Assembly (NCBI GenBank): GCA_964247385.1
Contig: CAXTUB010000017.1
Coordinates: 1-53,867 of the forward strand
DNA: 53,867 nucleotides
Direction of reading: 5' to 3'
Source: TMP-86 sp964247385
GTDB lineage: Bacteria; Pseudomonadota; Gammaproteobacteria; Steroidobacterales; Steroidobacteraceae
A program made the position numbers and the translations under genes. The notes beneath the pieces were generated by a model that saw nothing but the letters and a program-made list of their open reading frames with translations, made no database searches and was not told where the DNA came from. Of the stretch, positions 15,408-24,042 are shown one piece after another (positions within the stretch are counted from its first letter, which is position 1; each line of letters starts with the position of its first letter).

Positions 15408-16187
15408 ATCGCTGAGCTTGCCGATACGGCGGAGGCTTCGAAAACAGCGGAGCTTTATCGAATGGTAATGGCCGAGCATATCTGCCCGTTCGGCCTCAAA
15501 GCCCGCTGGCTCTTGAAACATCGAGGTTACCGCGTCAGCGATCATTGGCTGAAAAGCCGCGCTGAGCAAGATGCGTTCAAGCGTGAGCACGGCGTCATGA
15601 CCACACCGCAAATCTTCATCGCCGGCGAGCGCATCGGAGGCTACGACGATCTGCGCCGCTTTTTCGGCTTGACCGTAAGAGATCAGAAAGCCACATCTTA
15701 CGTTCCGGTCATAGTGGTGTTCGCGGTCGCGGCGGCAATTGCACTCGCGGTGGGTTCGGTTACTCACATGCCCTTTGTCGGTTGGGTGAGCTTGGGCAGA
15801 TTCGTTGCGATTTCCATGTGTCTCTTGGCGATGCTCAAGCTCCAGGACGTAGATCGCTTTGCGACGATGTTTCTTGGATACGATCTGCTTGCGCGACGCT
15901 ATCTGCCCTATGCCTATCTATATCCCTTCGGCGAGCTTGGCGCAGGCGTGCTCATGCTGGCAGGCGTTGCCCGCTGGCTTTCGGTGCCCGTTGCGTTGGT
16001 GTTGGGCTCGATTGGCGCCGTTTCGGTCTTCAAGGCTGTCTACGTCGACAAGCGAGATCTCAAGTGCGCGTGCGTCGGCGGCAACAGCCATGTGCCGCTC
16101 GGCTTTGTTTCTCTCACCGAGAATCTGATGATGGTCGCGATGGCCCTGGCAATGCTCGCGACGAGCGTCCATGCCAGTTCAAGCTGA
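15408..16187 (+). CDS. Glutaredoxin-MauE/DoxX membrane fusion, probable AUC start
   Basis: The N-terminal ~90 residues are a glutaredoxin domain (HICPFGLKARWLL, MTTPQIFIAGERIGGYDDL). The rest is a four-helix MauE/DoxX-type redox membrane domain with LPYAYLYPFGELGAGVLML and a Cys pair (LKCACVGG). MauE proteins act in thiol transfer to periplasmic partners, so the fusion may pass electrons across the membrane. Start: GGGAGG (15393-15398) is followed after 9 bases by ATC 15408, which aligns exactly with the ATG of the upstream paralogue (both are 11 residues before KTAELYRMV). The first standard start, ATG 15462, would remove 18 residues and lies just before the active site. The 3' end overlaps the convergent PepSY gene by 74 bases. 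Confidence 0.8.
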   Translation: MAELADTAEASKTAELYRMVMAEHICPFGLKARWLLKHRGYRVSDHWLKSRAEQDAFKREHGVMTTPQIFIAGERIGGYDDLRRFFGLTVRDQKATSYVPVIVVFAVAAAIALAVGSVTHMPFVGWVSLGRFVAISMCLLAMLKLQDVDRFATMFLGYDLLARRYLPYAYLYPFGELGAGVLMLAGVARWLSVPVALVLGSIGAVSVFKAVYVDKRDLKCACVGGNSHVPLGFVSLTENLMMVAMALAMLATSVHASSS

Positions 16188-17352
16188 AGTGGGGCCCTTC
16201 TGTAGAAACTGCTCTTCGATGCCGCCGCTTACGCGTGAAAATAATGACGCCTGAAACGCTCAACGTGGCGATGACCGCACCGAGCAAACACAGCAAAATT
16301 CTATAAGGCCAACCGAACACGCCGCCCATGTGCAGCGCGTCGATCCACATCAAGAATCGATCACCCGCAGTGACGCCGGCCCGTTCGGGACTGCGCACAT
16401 AGGCCTCAACACCTGATCGATCGTCGATGAAAATCGCATAGCCGCCAGGTTTGGCCAGTTGCTTTTGAAGCCAATCGAAATACACCTGGTATTGCCCAAG
16501 ATCGGCGCGATGTGCGACGTATGAAGCGCGCATCGGCCACCCCTTGCGCGCCGCGTCCGCGCTCGCCAACTCAACGGCTTTCGAATAGCTCAAGCTGGGG
16601 CGGTGGGCGGGGGTTTCGTGGCCTTGGGGCTCGCTCGATAACGGAATGACTGCCCCGAGCACCGCCCTAAGTTGTGAATTCAAGTTCATGTTGACGGCGG
16701 AGAGCGAGACCGCAGCAAGCAGCACCCAGAGCCACAAGCCTCCAGCCCGATGCAGATCGTAGTTGAGACGCCGATATTTCAGGAGCCAGGCGGGCTTCCA
16801 TTTACGCGCGAATGGCTTGCCGCGCGGGAAGGTAAGATACGCACCGATGAAGCAATCGATGAACCACACGAGAGCCGCAATGCCCATGATGGTGTAGCCA
16901 GCGCGTCCGGGCAGGGCCAACGCCTCGTGCAAATCATAAAGAAAATCGACGAGGTTATGGCGCGTCGGCGGGAAACGATCGGTCGCGTACCGACCCAAAA
17001 TTTGGCCGGTGACTGGATCGAGAAACACCGTCGAATAATCGATGCTCATTCCAGGCCGGGGGGTCACATCGAAGCGCACTCCCTGACCCGCACGCGATGG
17101 GATCTGCGCAAAGCTCACCATCGCGTGTCCGTCGCTTTGTTCCACGACTGCGATCAATCGTTCCAGGGAAAGAACTGCGCCGCGTCCCGGCGCGTTGTAG
17201 AGGTCTGGGCTGAGCCACCGCTGAATCGGCTCTTTATACGCGAGGAAGCTTCCCGTCAGACCTGCGATGGTGACGAACACTGCAATGGCCAGGCCCGCCC
17301 AACGATGCAGTCTGACGGCCAAAGGACGAATGGTGTGCGCCTCGCCGCGCAT
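16114..17352 (-). CDS. PepSY-associated TM protein (siderophore-iron uptake/reduction)
   Basis: A 412-aa inner-membrane protein of the PepSY-TM family. First helix LHRWAGLAIAVFVTIAGLTGSFLAYKEPIQRW; a PepSY repeat (STVFLDPVTGQILGRY); LVDFLYDLHEALALPGRAG with a conserved His; NYDLHRAGGLWLWVLLAAVSLS; and last helix FGWPYRILLCLLGAVIATLSVSGVIIF. Relatives beside TonB receptors act as ferric-siderophore reductases. It starts 5 bases after the TonB-receptor stop, so the two form one Fur-controlled operon. The last ~25 residues (SLNWHGRSSRALPG) are antisense to the end of the glutaredoxin-MauE gene and look non-conserved. Confidence 0.88.
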   Translation of the reverse strand: MRGEAHTIRPLAVRLHRWAGLAIAVFVTIAGLTGSFLAYKEPIQRWLSPDLYNAPGRGAVLSLERLIAVVEQSDGHAMVSFAQIPSRAGQGVRFDVTPRPGMSIDYSTVFLDPVTGQILGRYATDRFPPTRHNLVDFLYDLHEALALPGRAGYTIMGIAALVWFIDCFIGAYLTFPRGKPFARKWKPAWLLKYRRLNYDLHRAGGLWLWVLLAAVSLSAVNMNLNSQLRAVLGAVIPLSSEPQGHETPAHRPSLSYSKAVELASADAARKGWPMRASYVAHRADLGQYQVYFDWLQKQLAKPGGYAIFIDDRSGVEAYVRSPERAGVTAGDRFLMWIDALHMGGVFGWPYRILLCLLGAVIATLSVSGVIIFTRKRRHRRAVSTEGPHFSLNWHGRSSRALPGPSRPSSDSR

Positions 17353-17357
17353 GAAAT

Positions 17358-19490
17358 CTAAAACTCCGCTTCGACGCTCACGCGGTACGTGCGGGGCGCA
17401 CCAGCCGAAAGGCCCTGGTAGGTGTCAGTCTGCCAATAATATTTGTCGGTCACGTTGTTGACGAGGGCGCGCAAGGTCAAAGCCCGGCCGCTCACATCGA
17501 AACCGTACCGCGCACCGAGACTCAGCATGCCGTAGCCCGGGATGTAGTAGCTCTCGTCCGGCAAGAGAGGCGCCCGGCCTTCAATCGAGAGATTGGCCGT
17601 CAACGCCAAATTTGCACGAGGCGCAATGCGATATTCGGTGTAGAGATTCGCGCTGCGCTCGACCACGCCAACGGGCGTGCGGCCGTTGATGGTGGGATCG
17701 CCGACATTCACCCCCTTCGCGTTCAATAACTGAAAGCCCCCCACGACAGTCCAACGCTCCGTCGGACTCCCGCTCACCGAGAACTCGAGGCCGCGATGCC
17801 GCTGCAGCCCGTTTTGCACATAGTAGTTGCCGGAGTTCAGGTATTCGCGCGGACGCTCGATTTCAAATAGAGCAGCGGAAAAGAGCGCCTGCCCAAGCTG
17901 GTATTTCGCACCCACTTCTTCTTGGCGCGTGCGTCCGGTGGGTAATTGCTGGCCATAATTCAAAGCACCCAGCGGCGCACTGCCGCCTTCTTCCAAACCG
18001 CGCGTGAAACTTGCGTACAGATGCAGCGCCGGTGCGGGGGTGTAAACGACAGCGCCTATGGGCACGGTCGCGCTCTCGGAGAAATCCTTGAGCGATGCGC
18101 TGAGTCCACCGCCGGTGGCATACCCATGAAAACGCGTGGTGAGATGCTTCGCTCCGGCCCAAAGTGTCCACGACGAGGCAAGATCAATGCGGTCGACCAG
18201 ATAGAAGCTAGGATCAGAATAACGGTAATAGCCGAAGTCTGGCCGCGGTGGATCAAAGTTCACCTGGTTCGGGTACGGCAGGCGCACGGGGTTGAACAAG
18301 TTGACGGTTTCATATTCTGAGCCAACCGCCACGCCGCTTTGACGCACGCCGTCCCGGCAATCATCGAGACAGTAGCGGACGGTCGACAAAGAGTAGCCCA
18401 GGGAAAGCTGGTGTGAGATCCGGCCGGTCTCGATCTTGCCGCTGAATCGCGCCTCGGACGAGGCAAATCTCTCGCGTTGCGGCTTGGAGTCGAAATAAGA
18501 GACTGCCGTCGCATCGCCTGTGATTGGATCCGGATCGTTGATCGAAAACTCATTGCCCGAACGGCTGAAGCGCTCATAGTTGCCTTTGAGAGAGAAAGTC
18601 CACGATGAGCTCAAGTCTTGCTCCAATGATGCGGTGATCATGCGGGACTGGGTATCGTAGGCATTCCAAGTCTGTCCGAAAAAATTCGAGCGCTGGTACT
18701 CGGGCAGCGAGGTCGGCGTCGAGTAGTAGTAGATCGCCGGCTGCGAGGGATTGTTCTGCGCGTAGTACATCGCATCCACGTGCAGCCGCGTCGTGTTCGC
18801 ACTCCAATCGCTGGAGGCAAGGGCCGAGTAGCGCTTGCCATGAAAGCCGTCGATATAGTTATCGAGCGTTTCGAATCCGCCTGCCAGGCGCACACCCAAG
18901 CGGTCAGTCAATGGCTGATTGGCGTCGAGCTGGGTCAATACGCCGCCTTCGTCATTGCCTCCCACGAGCACGCGAAAAAATGGGTTGGGCCCAGGACGTT
19001 TGGTAACGTAGTTGACGACGCCGCCAATATTTGAAAAGCCCGTTTGAAGCGCGGACGGGCCGAGTAGCACATCGATTCGCTCATACGCTTCGACCGGAAA
19101 GCTGCCGAAGCTGCTCACGCGCAAGCCATCCCGATAGTTACCAAATGCGTTGGATGGAAAGCCCCGAATGATGAGGTTGTAGTCGGGCCGTCCCACCGAC
19201 ACTTTGTTCGGCTGTACGCCGGGAATATTTCGCAAGGCATCCGCCAACGAGGTGGTCATCTGGTCGCGCAATAACTCGCTCGTAACGGATTGAACCGAGA
19301 AGGGTGTTTCCGCGACTGATACATTGAATGGGAGAGCCGTGCTGCTGTCCTTGACGGCTCGCCCCATGACCAACACCGTTTCGAGAGAATTGCTCTGCCG
19401 GTCAGCTTCTTCGGCCGCCCACAGCAACGGCGTTGCGCAAAGGAGCGCTACGCCAGACACGCACCTCGAGGCGCGGAAAACACCAGACAT
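17358..19490 (-). CDS. TonB-dependent siderophore receptor
   Basis: An outer-membrane ferric-siderophore receptor, 710 aa from ATG 19490, chosen because GAGGGT lies 5 bases upstream and a signal peptide follows (CVSGVALLCATPLLWAA). TonB-box-like ETVLVMGR; plug domain with TSLADALRNIPGVQ, IIRGFPSN, RIDVLLGPSALQTGFSNIGGVVNYVTKRP; beta-barrel; C-terminal Phe (SVEAEF) as in BamA substrates. The annotated frame could start 35 residues earlier, but that part is Cys-rich and lies under the Fur box. Substrate not predictable from sequence; no biosynthetic genes are nearby. Confidence 0.93.
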   Translation of the reverse strand: MSGVFRASRCVSGVALLCATPLLWAAEEADRQSNSLETVLVMGRAVKDSSTALPFNVSVAETPFSVQSVTSELLRDQMTTSLADALRNIPGVQPNKVSVGRPDYNLIIRGFPSNAFGNYRDGLRVSSFGSFPVEAYERIDVLLGPSALQTGFSNIGGVVNYVTKRPGPNPFFRVLVGGNDEGGVLTQLDANQPLTDRLGVRLAGGFETLDNYIDGFHGKRYSALASSDWSANTTRLHVDAMYYAQNNPSQPAIYYYSTPTSLPEYQRSNFFGQTWNAYDTQSRMITASLEQDLSSSWTFSLKGNYERFSRSGNEFSINDPDPITGDATAVSYFDSKPQRERFASSEARFSGKIETGRISHQLSLGYSLSTVRYCLDDCRDGVRQSGVAVGSEYETVNLFNPVRLPYPNQVNFDPPRPDFGYYRYSDPSFYLVDRIDLASSWTLWAGAKHLTTRFHGYATGGGLSASLKDFSESATVPIGAVVYTPAPALHLYASFTRGLEEGGSAPLGALNYGQQLPTGRTRQEEVGAKYQLGQALFSAALFEIERPREYLNSGNYYVQNGLQRHRGLEFSVSGSPTERWTVVGGFQLLNAKGVNVGDPTINGRTPVGVVERSANLYTEYRIAPRANLALTANLSIEGRAPLLPDESYYIPGYGMLSLGARYGFDVSGRALTLRALVNNVTDKYYWQTDTYQGLSAGAPRTYRVSVEAEF

Positions 19491-19519
19491 GCAGCACCCT
19501 CGGTGACACGAACACGAAA

Positions 19520-19541
19520 GATAATAAGAATCATTATTATC
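19520..19541 (-). promoter_or_regulatory. Fur box of the TonB receptor/PepSY operon
   Basis: GATAATAA (19520-19527), spacer GAATCA, TTATTATC (19534-19541): an inverted repeat with perfect 8-bp arms, close to the Fur consensus GATAATGATAATCATTATC. It ends 30 bases upstream of the receptor ATG, so iron-loaded Fur would block the promoter. Confidence 0.9.
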
Positions 19542-19694
19542 TATACCGTGGAACCGGGCAAGCGTGGGGTCACATGTGCCGGCGGTGCGACTCACACTGG
19601 GCTTATGTTCAACCGCGAGTCTCTGGCACTACCCATCCACTCTCATGGATGCGTATGTGGCTGTCGATCAATTCGGACGCCAGAGATTGGCGTC

Positions 19695-20594
19695 TCAGGC
19701 GCGCCGGCTGGTTCGCTTGCCCGATCGTGCGCCGGCGGTCTGAGAACCATGCTGTGCCGAGCGGCCCGCTTTCTTCGGCGCTTTGCGCTCGCCGTTCTCG
19801 GCTGCTTTCCCCTTGCCGCCCGCAAGACTGGCTTTGAGCGCAGACATCAAGTCCACCACATTGCCCGCTTTCGGCGCCGCGGGTTCTTCGAGAGCGATGT
19901 CCTTCCCCTGCACTTTGCGCTTGATGGCAGTTTGCACACGCGCTTTGAACTCATCGTGATATTCATGCGGATCAAAGCGGTTTGCCGCCAAGTGATTGAT
20001 GAGCTGCTCGGCCAGCTTGAGCTCGCTTTCCGAAATCTTGACCGCCTCCGGCTTGATTTCGCTGACAGGCCGCACCTCAGCCTCGAAGTGCAACTGCTGC
20101 AGAGCCAGCACATCGCTCGTCGACCGAATAACGACGATGTGTTCCTTGCCGCGTGACACCCAACGCCCTACCGCACACTGCTTGGTGCGCTGCAGAGCAT
20201 TGACGAACAGAGCGTAGGGCTCGGAGCCGCCCTGATCGGGGGCCAGGTAATAGGTCTCCATGAAGTACACCGGGTCGACCGATTCGAGCGGCACGAACTG
20301 CTGCACCTCGATGGAGCGCGTCGTCATATCTTCGAGCGCCTTCAACTCATCCGGAGTAAACGTCACGAACTTCCCTTTGGAAAATTCGTACCCCTTGATC
20401 ATCTGACTGCGTTCGACGACCTTGCCGTCATTCACAGCGATGAACTGCTCCTTGACACGCGAGCGATCGCCCGCGCGCAGCCAATGAAACGATATCTTCT
20501 CGGAAGTCATCGTGGCCGAATACATCTTCACGGGAATGGCGACGAGGCCGAAAGAGACGGTGAGCGACGCCAATGCGCGCGGTTGGGTTGACAT
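19695..20594 (-). CDS. ku: Bacterial Ku (non-homologous end-joining)
   Basis: Ku (299 aa) binds DNA double-strand ends as a homodimer and recruits ligase D. The Ku core runs from LASLTVSFGLVAIPVKMYSAT through FVTFTPDELKALEDM, DPVYFMETYYLAPDQGG and HIVVIRSTSDVLALQQLHF. The C-terminal tail is Lys/Arg/Ala-rich (ERKAPKKAGRSAQHG), as in Ku proteins with a basic DNA-binding extension. The usual partner ligD is not in the window. Own promoter region holds a 14-bp triplicate repeat about 105-145 bases upstream. Confidence 0.95.
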   Translation of the reverse strand: MSTQPRALASLTVSFGLVAIPVKMYSATMTSEKISFHWLRAGDRSRVKEQFIAVNDGKVVERSQMIKGYEFSKGKFVTFTPDELKALEDMTTRSIEVQQFVPLESVDPVYFMETYYLAPDQGGSEPYALFVNALQRTKQCAVGRWVSRGKEHIVVIRSTSDVLALQQLHFEAEVRPVSEIKPEAVKISESELKLAEQLINHLAANRFDPHEYHDEFKARVQTAIKRKVQGKDIALEEPAAPKAGNVVDLMSALKASLAGGKGKAAENGERKAPKKAGRSAQHGSQTAGARSGKRTSRRA

Positions 20595-20697
20595 GCCGTG
20601 ACGTTCTCAAACGAGCGAGCGAGTTGCAAGCAACCGAGGACTGACATTGTCTGCCGCGATGTCCGACAGTGCCCGATGAGTGCCATGACCATCCATC

Positions 20698-20739
20698 GCG
20701 GATCAAGTGTTGCGGATCAGGCGTTGCGGATCAAACGCT
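20698..20739. repeat. Three 14-bp tandem units between ku and the exporter gene
   Basis: GCGGATCA recurs at 20698, 20712 and 20726, exactly 14 bases apart; the second and third units continue GGCGTT and AACGCT, the first AGTGTT. The array straddles the stop codon of the DHA2 exporter (20731-20733) and lies upstream of ku. Confidence 0.6.
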
Positions 20740-22158
20740 GCGCTTCGCTCGCAGTAACCAAAACGCGCTGCCTGAGGCGAATATGCACGCGGCCGCGCTG
20801 ATCATCATCGCGGTGTGGAATCCGCCGATGAGCGAATCGCCGCGTGCGGCGAGTACTGAGCCGAGGAGCGCAGTGGCGACCAGACCTCCGGTGCGGGCGA
20901 TCGCACTGTTGAAGCCGGATGCCGAGCCCGTATGCTGCGCATCAACCGAGCTCAGGACCGCCGTGGTCAGCGGCGCAACGGCGCCAGAAAGACCGAGCGA
21001 CATGACGAGCACCGCAGGAAATACGCTCATCCAGTAGTTCGTGTGGGCATCGACGCGCAGCATCAGCAAGAATCCGGCGGCGACCCCGAGCGGACCTAAT
21101 GTCAACGGCCAACGGGGTCCAATGCGGCCCGCAATGCGGCCCACAACCGGCGAGGTCACGGCCAGCACAAGTGGGAACGGCAACAATGCGGCGCCCGCGG
21201 CCGTTGCTTTGAAGCCCAAGGCCTCGATCAATACATACGGAATCAGCACGATCAAGGCGCCAAGAGCTCCGTATAAGGTGAAGGTCAGCAGCGATAAACC
21301 GACGAAGCTCGCAGAGCCGAACAATGCGAGAGGCATCATCGCGCGTTCCCCACGTTGCCGCTCAACCCACAAGAAACCAACGCCAAGCGCCATCGCAATC
21401 ACAGTTGCCGTGATGGTCAACGGCGTCCAGCCGGCTCTGCCTGACGCAACGGTCAGCGCCCATGTCAGCGCGCCGAGTGCAGCCGTTGCGATCACGCCGC
21501 CCAGCCAATCGAGCGGGGCGCCCTGACGAGCTCCATCGTGCGCAATGCCGCGTCTCGCGCAGAATATCGCGCCGATCGCGATGGGAAGATTGAGCAGAAA
21601 AATGGCGCGCCAGCTGCCGAGGTCGATGAGCCAGCCGCCGAGCACGGGACCCACCGCGCCCGCCATCGCGCCGACGGCCGCCCAGATGCCGATGGCTCGG
21701 CCCTTGGCTTCGCCTTGGAATGTGCCACCGAGAATCGCAAGGCTGTTTGGCATGAGCATGGCGGCGCCCACGCCTTGGATCAGCCGGCCCACCAGCAAAA
21801 TCGAAAGAGTCGGCGCCAGGGCGCACACCACGGAGGCCAATGCAAACAGGACGATGCCGGCTTCCAACAATCGTCTGCGGCCGAAGCGATCCCCGCCCGC
21901 GCCTCCGAGTAACAACAACGCACTCAACGGCAGAAGATAGCCGTTGATGACCCACTGAAGCGAGCTGGTGTCGGAAGAGAAGCTTCGATTGATTGCGGGC
22001 AAGGCGACGTTCACCACCGAGCCATCGATGAACGCGAGGCTCGATGCCAGAATCGTCGCCGCCAAAACCCAGCGCGGATGCGATGGCGCCGACGACGGTG
22101 CAGAAGCTTTCGCGGCTCGTGCAGCCGTTTGATCGCATGGCAAGTGGGCGGCGTTCAC
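20731..22158 (-). CDS. DHA2 family multidrug exporter (14-TM MFS)
   Basis: An EmrB/QacA-type proton-driven exporter. PRWVLAATILASSLAFIDGSVVNVALPAI is helix 1 with motif D1, GGAGGDRFGRRR is motif A, and LIQGVGAAMLMPNSLAIL is the next signature; 14 helices can be followed. Start uncertain: the frame is open to a TTG at 22323, which would overlap nei by 136 bases; there is no ATG, and GTG 22158 (475 aa) is the first plausible start after the nei stop. No MFP partner (EmrA) is next to it. Substrates unknown. Confidence 0.85.
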   Translation of the reverse strand: MNAAHLPCDQTAARAAKASAPSSAPSHPRWVLAATILASSLAFIDGSVVNVALPAINRSFSSDTSSLQWVINGYLLPLSALLLLGGAGGDRFGRRRLLEAGIVLFALASVVCALAPTLSILLVGRLIQGVGAAMLMPNSLAILGGTFQGEAKGRAIGIWAAVGAMAGAVGPVLGGWLIDLGSWRAIFLLNLPIAIGAIFCARRGIAHDGARQGAPLDWLGGVIATAALGALTWALTVASGRAGWTPLTITATVIAMALGVGFLWVERQRGERAMMPLALFGSASFVGLSLLTFTLYGALGALIVLIPYVLIEALGFKATAAGAALLPFPLVLAVTSPVVGRIAGRIGPRWPLTLGPLGVAAGFLLMLRVDAHTNYWMSVFPAVLVMSLGLSGAVAPLTTAVLSSVDAQHTGSASGFNSAIARTGGLVATALLGSVLAARGDSLIGGFHTAMMISAAACIFASGSAFWLLRAKRSV

Positions 22159-22187
22159 GTTAGCGCTAAAGCACGTCGTCAAGGTGG

Positions 22188-23021
22188 TCAGCGTTGAGCC
22201 GATCTGGCCGGTCGATGCGCCGATGGCTGTGCGCTCACCCGTTTCGCTTGGCGTCTCAGGGAGACTGCCGACGCCGCCTTGCGCGAGCGCGTCGATGCAT
22301 AGCGCTTCTGACAGCTCTCGCAATAGAAACTGCGGCGATCAGTCTCGCCAAGCTTTGCTTTCATGAAAGGCACGTCGCAGCGCGGACAAGTGCGTTTGGT
22401 GTGCGCAAGCCAGTGCTTCTTGAGCACGTGCGCTTTTTTCCACGTCAGAAAATCGAAGCTGTAGCTACGCGCTTCTTTAACGAGCTCCCGGAGCTTGGCA
22501 GCTGGAATTTTTCCGATGGGAGATAGCGGATGTAGTCGAATGCGGAACAATACCTCGTTCTTGATGATATTGCCGACGCCCGCGAACACGTTCTGATCGA
22601 GCAAGGCGTCGCAAGCGAGCGTGTTGGGCATGGCGCGAAGCTTGCGCAATGCAATCGATGGGCTCCATTCGTCTGCCATGATGTCGCCGCGCCAATCGTA
22701 AAGAGAATCGATGGGCTGCTCGAGCTCGCGGATGGCGCAGCTGTAGAAATTAATCTCGCCATTGGCAAACTCGAGGCCGAGCCGCGCAGGTCGAGCCTTG
22801 CGCCCGTCGATGACGTAGCTGCCAAACATGAGGAAATGAATGCGAAGCGCAAGACCGCCGGCCTCGATGAGAAAGTGCTTTCCCCAAGTTCGAAAGCGGA
22901 CGCGTTCGCCGATCAAACCACGGATCTCAATACGCGTGTCGCCGTGTGCGCGCAGGATTTTCTTGCCCTGAAAGCGCTCGACCTCGTCTCCGAGAATTAC
23001 TAACGACGGCCCTTCCGGCAT
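22188..23021 (-). CDS. nei: Endonuclease VIII-like DNA glycosylase (Fpg/Nei)
   Basis: Removes oxidised pyrimidines in base-excision repair. The start must be ATG 23021, because the catalytic Pro has to be residue 2 (MPEGPSLVILGDEV). LLDQNVFAGVGNIIKNEVLF is the H2TH region; the zinc finger CPRC-x16-CESC near the C-terminus is intact. Length is 277 aa, slightly longer than E. coli Nei owing to a basic tail (STRSRKAASAVSLRRQAK). It lies upstream of the DHA2 exporter on the same strand and diverges from parB. Confidence 0.93.
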   Translation of the reverse strand: MPEGPSLVILGDEVERFQGKKILRAHGDTRIEIRGLIGERVRFRTWGKHFLIEAGGLALRIHFLMFGSYVIDGRKARPARLGLEFANGEINFYSCAIRELEQPIDSLYDWRGDIMADEWSPSIALRKLRAMPNTLACDALLDQNVFAGVGNIIKNEVLFRIRLHPLSPIGKIPAAKLRELVKEARSYSFDFLTWKKAHVLKKHWLAHTKRTCPRCDVPFMKAKLGETDRRSFYCESCQKRYASTRSRKAASAVSLRRQAKRVSAQPSAHRPARSAQR

Positions 23022-23165
23022 CTCAAGCAATCCCATAGCCAGCCTGAAGCGCTTTCTAAGACAAGCTTGGAGGTTGTGCTATCGGCGATTTGCTTGAACC
23101 GCCGCACGAAAGCTCGATGACATCTTGAGCTGCGGCAAGCGCGCCGTTGCGATAGGCTAGCCCCC

Positions 23166-24017
23166 ATGAGCGCGAACGCGACCGGCGTGACCGAGCTGCA
23201 GGCCTTCCTGAGCACGCACCCTCGCCGGCAATATCGGCAAGGCGTGGGTGTCGTTCCGATCCGGGCGATTCGCGCTGCCGCCCAGCCGATGCGCAGCGAC
23301 CCCGACCCGGAGCGGCTCGAAGAGCTGGTCGAGTCGATCAGAATCACAGGAATCATTCAGCCTCTCATCGTGCGGCCCGTGGAAGGCTTCCCGCATCAAT
23401 TCGAGGTGGTAGCGGGGGAGCGCCGACTCCGAGCCGCGCAGATCGCCGGGCTCTCGGACGTTCCGGTCATCATTCATCAATTCAGCGACCAGGAATCCGT
23501 CGCGATCTCGCTGATCGAGAACATCCAGCGAGAAGAGTTGAGCCCCGTGGACGAAGCACGCGCCCTGCGGCGGCTGACCGACGATTTCGCGCTTACGCAT
23601 GAACAAGTCGCGCGTGCCATCGGCCGCTCGCGCGCCACGGTGACCAACCTTCTACGTCTGCTCGATTTGCCGTCTGAAGTCGCGACCATGGTGGATACGC
23701 GAGCCCTGAGCATGGGGCACGCGCGCGCCTTACTTGGCATCGAGGACGATGCGGAACGGGTGCGTGTCGCGCAGATGATCGCAACGCGGCAATGGAGCGT
23801 GCGCGATGCGGAAGCCCAAGTGCGAAAAATGCAACGGGCAAGAAGCCATAGCGATCGCCCACCGGCGTGCGCCGTAGTCGAGATTCGAAAATTCGTAGTG
23901 TCAGACGGCCTGCGGATCGAGCTTCACCAGCACGTCGATGGCCGAGGCCGAATTGTGATTGAGTTCGACGATGAGCAGATGCGCGATGGCGTGCTCGCGC
24001 GGCTCGGAGCGGGCTGA
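23166..24017 (+). CDS. ParB/Spo0J-type partition protein, without ParA
   Basis: A 283-aa ParB-family CTPase/DNA-binding protein. N-terminal ParB/sulfiredoxin-like domain with FEVVAGERRLRAAQ (GERRxRA, residues 84-90) and SLIENIQREELSP (118-126), then an HTH (LTHEQVARAIGRSRATVTNLLRLL), and a C-terminal dimer-like segment (GRIVIEFDDEQMRDGVLARLG). Motifs are complete, but no parA, gidA/gidB or other partition gene is near, and I see no TGTTTCACGTGAAACA-type parS site. It may be a second chromosomal ParB, a plasmid relic or a nucleoid-occlusion-type regulator. Confidence 0.9.
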   Translation: MSANATGVTELQAFLSTHPRRQYRQGVGVVPIRAIRAAAQPMRSDPDPERLEELVESIRITGIIQPLIVRPVEGFPHQFEVVAGERRLRAAQIAGLSDVPVIIHQFSDQESVAISLIENIQREELSPVDEARALRRLTDDFALTHEQVARAIGRSRATVTNLLRLLDLPSEVATMVDTRALSMGHARALLGIEDDAERVRVAQMIATRQWSVRDAEAQVRKMQRARSHSDRPPACAVVEIRKFVVSDGLRIELHQHVDGRGRIVIEFDDEQMRDGVLARLGAG

Positions 24018-24042
24018 CGCCGTAGCTCGCTCGCTTGTGCGC

